Positions 34,418-36,245 of a stretch of DNA of 36,245 bases are shown here, one piece after another (position 1 is the first letter of the stretch; each line of letters begins with the position of its first letter). The stretch lies in contig PWWP01000036.1 of the NCBI GenBank assembly GCA_003562075.1, positions 1 through 36,245 of the forward strand, read 5' to 3'. This DNA comes from Gemmatimonadota bacterium. GTDB taxonomy: Bacteria > Gemmatimonadota > Gemmatimonadetes > Longimicrobiales > Gaopeijiaceae. The notes under the pieces are model-generated. The model had not been told where the DNA came from. It saw only the letters and a program-made list of their open reading frames with translations, and made no database searches. The position numbers and the translations under genes are program-made.

Positions 34418-35884
34418 TCAAGATTCATCCGTTTCCCGAGATCGGATCCAGAGGGACCCGGCCGACATGCGAGCCAGCGATCGATCCCGTCCCATGGCCA
34501 CGAGAACCTCGAAGATTCCCGGACTCACCGCCTCGCCGACCAGAGCGACCCGGAGGGGATGAATGAGCTTTCCGGCACCCACCTCCCGCTCTGAAGCCAG
34601 GGCACGGAGTTCCTCCTCCAGTCGCTCCTCGGTCCACCCATTGGGCGAGAGGACCTGGCCTAGACGGGCGTGGAGCGCATCCAGGTGATCCGCCGCCTCG
34701 TCCGGGCGCTTGAGCCAGTGCTTCTTCACCGCCTTCGGGTTATAGGCAATCTCGTCCACCAGGTAGGGACGGAGTTTGACACCGATCTCGTCCAGCGTCC
34801 GAGCCCGGGCTCGGAGAAGATCCAGGATCTGGCTGAACCACGCCGGGTCCGCCGACTGCCGGTCCCGAGCCACCTGACCCAGCTCCGGATCCAACTGGGT
34901 CAGAACCCGCTCTGCCAGGTCGTCCAGGGGAAGGCGGTTCAGGTGCTGCCCGTTGAGCCAGGCCAGTTTTTCCGGATCGAAGACGGCGGCCTTCTTCACC
35001 ACCCGGTCCAGGGAGAACCGCTCCACCAGCTCCTGGGGCGTCATGACTTCCTCGTCGGTCCCCGGGGACCAACCCAGGAGGGCCAGAAAGTTCATCATGG
35101 CTTCGGGCAGGATCCCCTGGCCGGCGTATTCCCCTACCGCAGCCGCCCCGTGCCTCTTGGAGAGACGTTTCCCATCGGGGCCCAGAATCATGGGGGCGTG
35201 AGCGAACTCGGGGACGGGATAGCCTAGAGCCTCATAGAGGAGAATCTGTTTCGGGGTATTGGAGATGTGGTCGTCACCCCGGATCACCAGGTTGATCTCC
35301 ATGTGGGCGTCGTCGGAGACCACGGCCAGGTTGTAGGTGGGGCTCCCGTCGGCCCGAAGAAGCACCAGGTCCTCGATGTCGGCGTTCCGGAAGCGGGTGC
35401 TCCCGTGGACCCGGTCCTTCCAGATGGTCTCTCCCTCTGGAACCCGAAAGCGGATGGCGTGAGGCTCATCGGCAGCGGCCCTGCGCTCAGCTTCCGCCTC
35501 CCCCAACTCGGCTGCCGCCTGCCGGGGAAAGTGGATGACGGCATCCGGATCCTCCCTCCGGAGGCGTGCCAGCTCCTCGGGACTCGTGAAATCCCGATAG
35601 GCCTTCCCCTCCTCCAGGAGCCGGAGGGCCTCGGCCTTGTGCCGCTCCACTGCCGCACCCTGGGAGTAGGGCCCCTCGTCCCACTCCAGCCCCAGCCAAC
35701 TCATCCCATCTACGATGGCGCGGACCATGTCATCGGAGGACCGATCCCGGTCCGTGTCTTCGATCCGGAGGACGAAAACACCGTTCTCCTTGCGGGCCAC
35801 GAGCCAGTTGAAGAGGGCGGTGCGAGCACCACCCACATGAAGGTATCCGGTGGGTGAAGGAGCGAATCGAACTCGGAGGCTCAT
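34418..35884 (-). CDS. gltX: Glutamate--tRNA ligase
   Basis: The 488-residue class I synthetase begins VRFAPSPTGYLHVGGART, with the HIGH-like motif YLHVGG at about residues 14-19. It carries KRLSKRHGA as its KMSKS loop and has the GHAPMILGPDG-type segment EFAHAPMILGPDGKRLSK and the TYNLAVVSDDAHMEINLVIRG block split by the Rossmann fold. It charges tRNA-Glu with glutamate. No tRNA-Gln specificity or amidotransferase genes (gatCAB) are visible here. The length and helical C-terminal anticodon-binding region are normal. It ends 76 bases before the LexA-like gene. Confidence 0.96.
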   Translation of the reverse strand: MSLRVRFAPSPTGYLHVGGARTALFNWLVARKENGVFVLRIEDTDRDRSSDDMVRAIVDGMSWLGLEWDEGPYSQGAAVERHKAEALRLLEEGKAYRDFTSPEELARLRREDPDAVIHFPRQAAAELGEAEAERRAAADEPHAIRFRVPEGETIWKDRVHGSTRFRNADIEDLVLLRADGSPTYNLAVVSDDAHMEINLVIRGDDHISNTPKQILLYEALGYPVPEFAHAPMILGPDGKRLSKRHGAAAVGEYAGQGILPEAMMNFLALLGWSPGTDEEVMTPQELVERFSLDRVVKKAAVFDPEKLAWLNGQHLNRLPLDDLAERVLTQLDPELGQVARDRQSADPAWFSQILDLLRARARTLDEIGVKLRPYLVDEIAYNPKAVKKHWLKRPDEAADHLDALHARLGQVLSPNGWTEERLEEELRALASEREVGAGKLIHPLRVALVGEAVSPGIFEVLVAMGRDRSLARMSAGSLWIRSRETDES

Positions 35885-35985
35885 GGAACTGGCTTGCCGG
35901 CTGGGAGGATGAAGTCACCCCGGGATGATGGCGCCCCAGGGCGCAGAAGAGATAGAAAAGCCGGTGGAGCGTGTAAAGGAGGGCT

Positions 35986-36245
35986 TCAACCCTCCCCAGG
36001 CGTCAGCTCCAGCTCCAGGACATGAGAACCGGCGCTGGACGAAGGGCAGCCGCCCCGAAACTCCTGGTACTCGGCCAGAACAGTGAGCTCCTTGGGCTGA
36101 TAGCCGTGTGCCGTGACGATGAGGCGGTACTCCCCCTCTCCTACACCGATTCCGCACGCCGGATCACACCGGATGGCCTCGCCGTCAGGGGTGGCGCCGT
36201 AGGCCGGGCCGCCCAGGAGCGCCTCACCCGGCACCGGCTCGCCGA
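35986..36245 (-). CDS. Hypothetical protein, C-terminal fragment with carboxypeptidase-like beta domain
   Basis: The frame is open to the right edge and only the last ~86 residues are visible. They read like a transthyretin-like/carboxypeptidase-regulatory beta-sandwich: GEYRLIVTAHGYQPKELTV followed by VLELELTPGEG, with three cysteines (RCDPACG and GGCPS) that could form disulfides. Such domains are frequent at the ends of secreted lipoproteins. An internal GTG (36234) is probably not the start. No function can be given. It ends 101 bases before gltX on the same strand. Confidence 0.6.
   Translation of the reverse strand, partial: GEPVPGEALLGGPAYGATPDGEAIRCDPACGIGVGEGEYRLIVTAHGYQPKELTVLAEYQEFRGGCPSSSAGSHVLELELTPGEG

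Overview
The window is a GC-rich, gene-dense bacterial chromosome segment made almost entirely of core metabolic and information-processing genes. There are no phage genes, rRNA genes, CRISPR arrays or complete transposase genes. The gene content (a cobalamin-dependent methionine synthase operon, scpAB with a site-2-type M50 protease and rluB, pyrRBC, an S9 dipeptidyl-peptidase-like exopeptidase, a baeRF-type protein, and a LexA-like repressor near gltX) and the strong GC bias would fit a Gemmatimonadota-like lineage. That assignment is an inference from gene content and cannot be proved from this window alone.

Layout, left to right. 1-2198: the 5' part of an AI-2E-type permease (minus), a small GGQ peptidyl-tRNA hydrolase/release-factor-like gene (plus) and a rhomboid protease (minus). 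2317-8970 (minus): a methionine/one-carbon operon of metH, a homocysteine methyltransferase-methylenetetrahydrofolate reductase fusion, and a second MTHFR-like gene. 9146-12544 (plus, divergent from metH): a sulfur operon of an ATP-grasp ligase, an SfnG/SsuD-like flavin monooxygenase and a cysteine synthase. It is preceded by a short ORF packed with Cys and Met codons, alternative RNA hairpins and an intrinsic terminator. 12628-15170: a secreted S9 peptidase and a tRNA with CAT anticodon, with a partial copy of the tRNA 3' end next to it. 15348-19808: baeRF-like protein, upp, pcm and a 553-residue Rossmann protein of unknown role. 19908-22820 (minus): M50 protease-scpA-scpB-rluB. 22821-23284: an intergenic region with a perfect 42-bp AT-rich palindrome and a 132-bp element with 20-bp terminal inverted repeats, then rpsT with its promoter. 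23783-26606 (minus): pyrR-pyrB-pyrC. 26962-36245: an NhaC-type antiporter, a two-component system, tadA with a lipoprotein glycosidase-like gene, a LexA-like regulator without self-cleavage residues, gltX, and a partial unknown gene at the right edge.

How the genes work together. The region around 9 kb looks like a sulfur amino acid control point: methionine synthesis runs one way and cysteine production from an organosulfur source runs the other. The right-hand operon appears to be gated by ribosome stalling on Cys/Met codons. This candidate attenuator is the most interesting system here. It resembles in principle the polycysteine leader ORFs described in mycobacteria, but it sits in front of a different operon (ATP-grasp/monooxygenase/cysteine synthase). 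Genes within operons are very tightly packed: ten pairs share the 4-base ATGA stop/start overlap, which implies extensive translational coupling.
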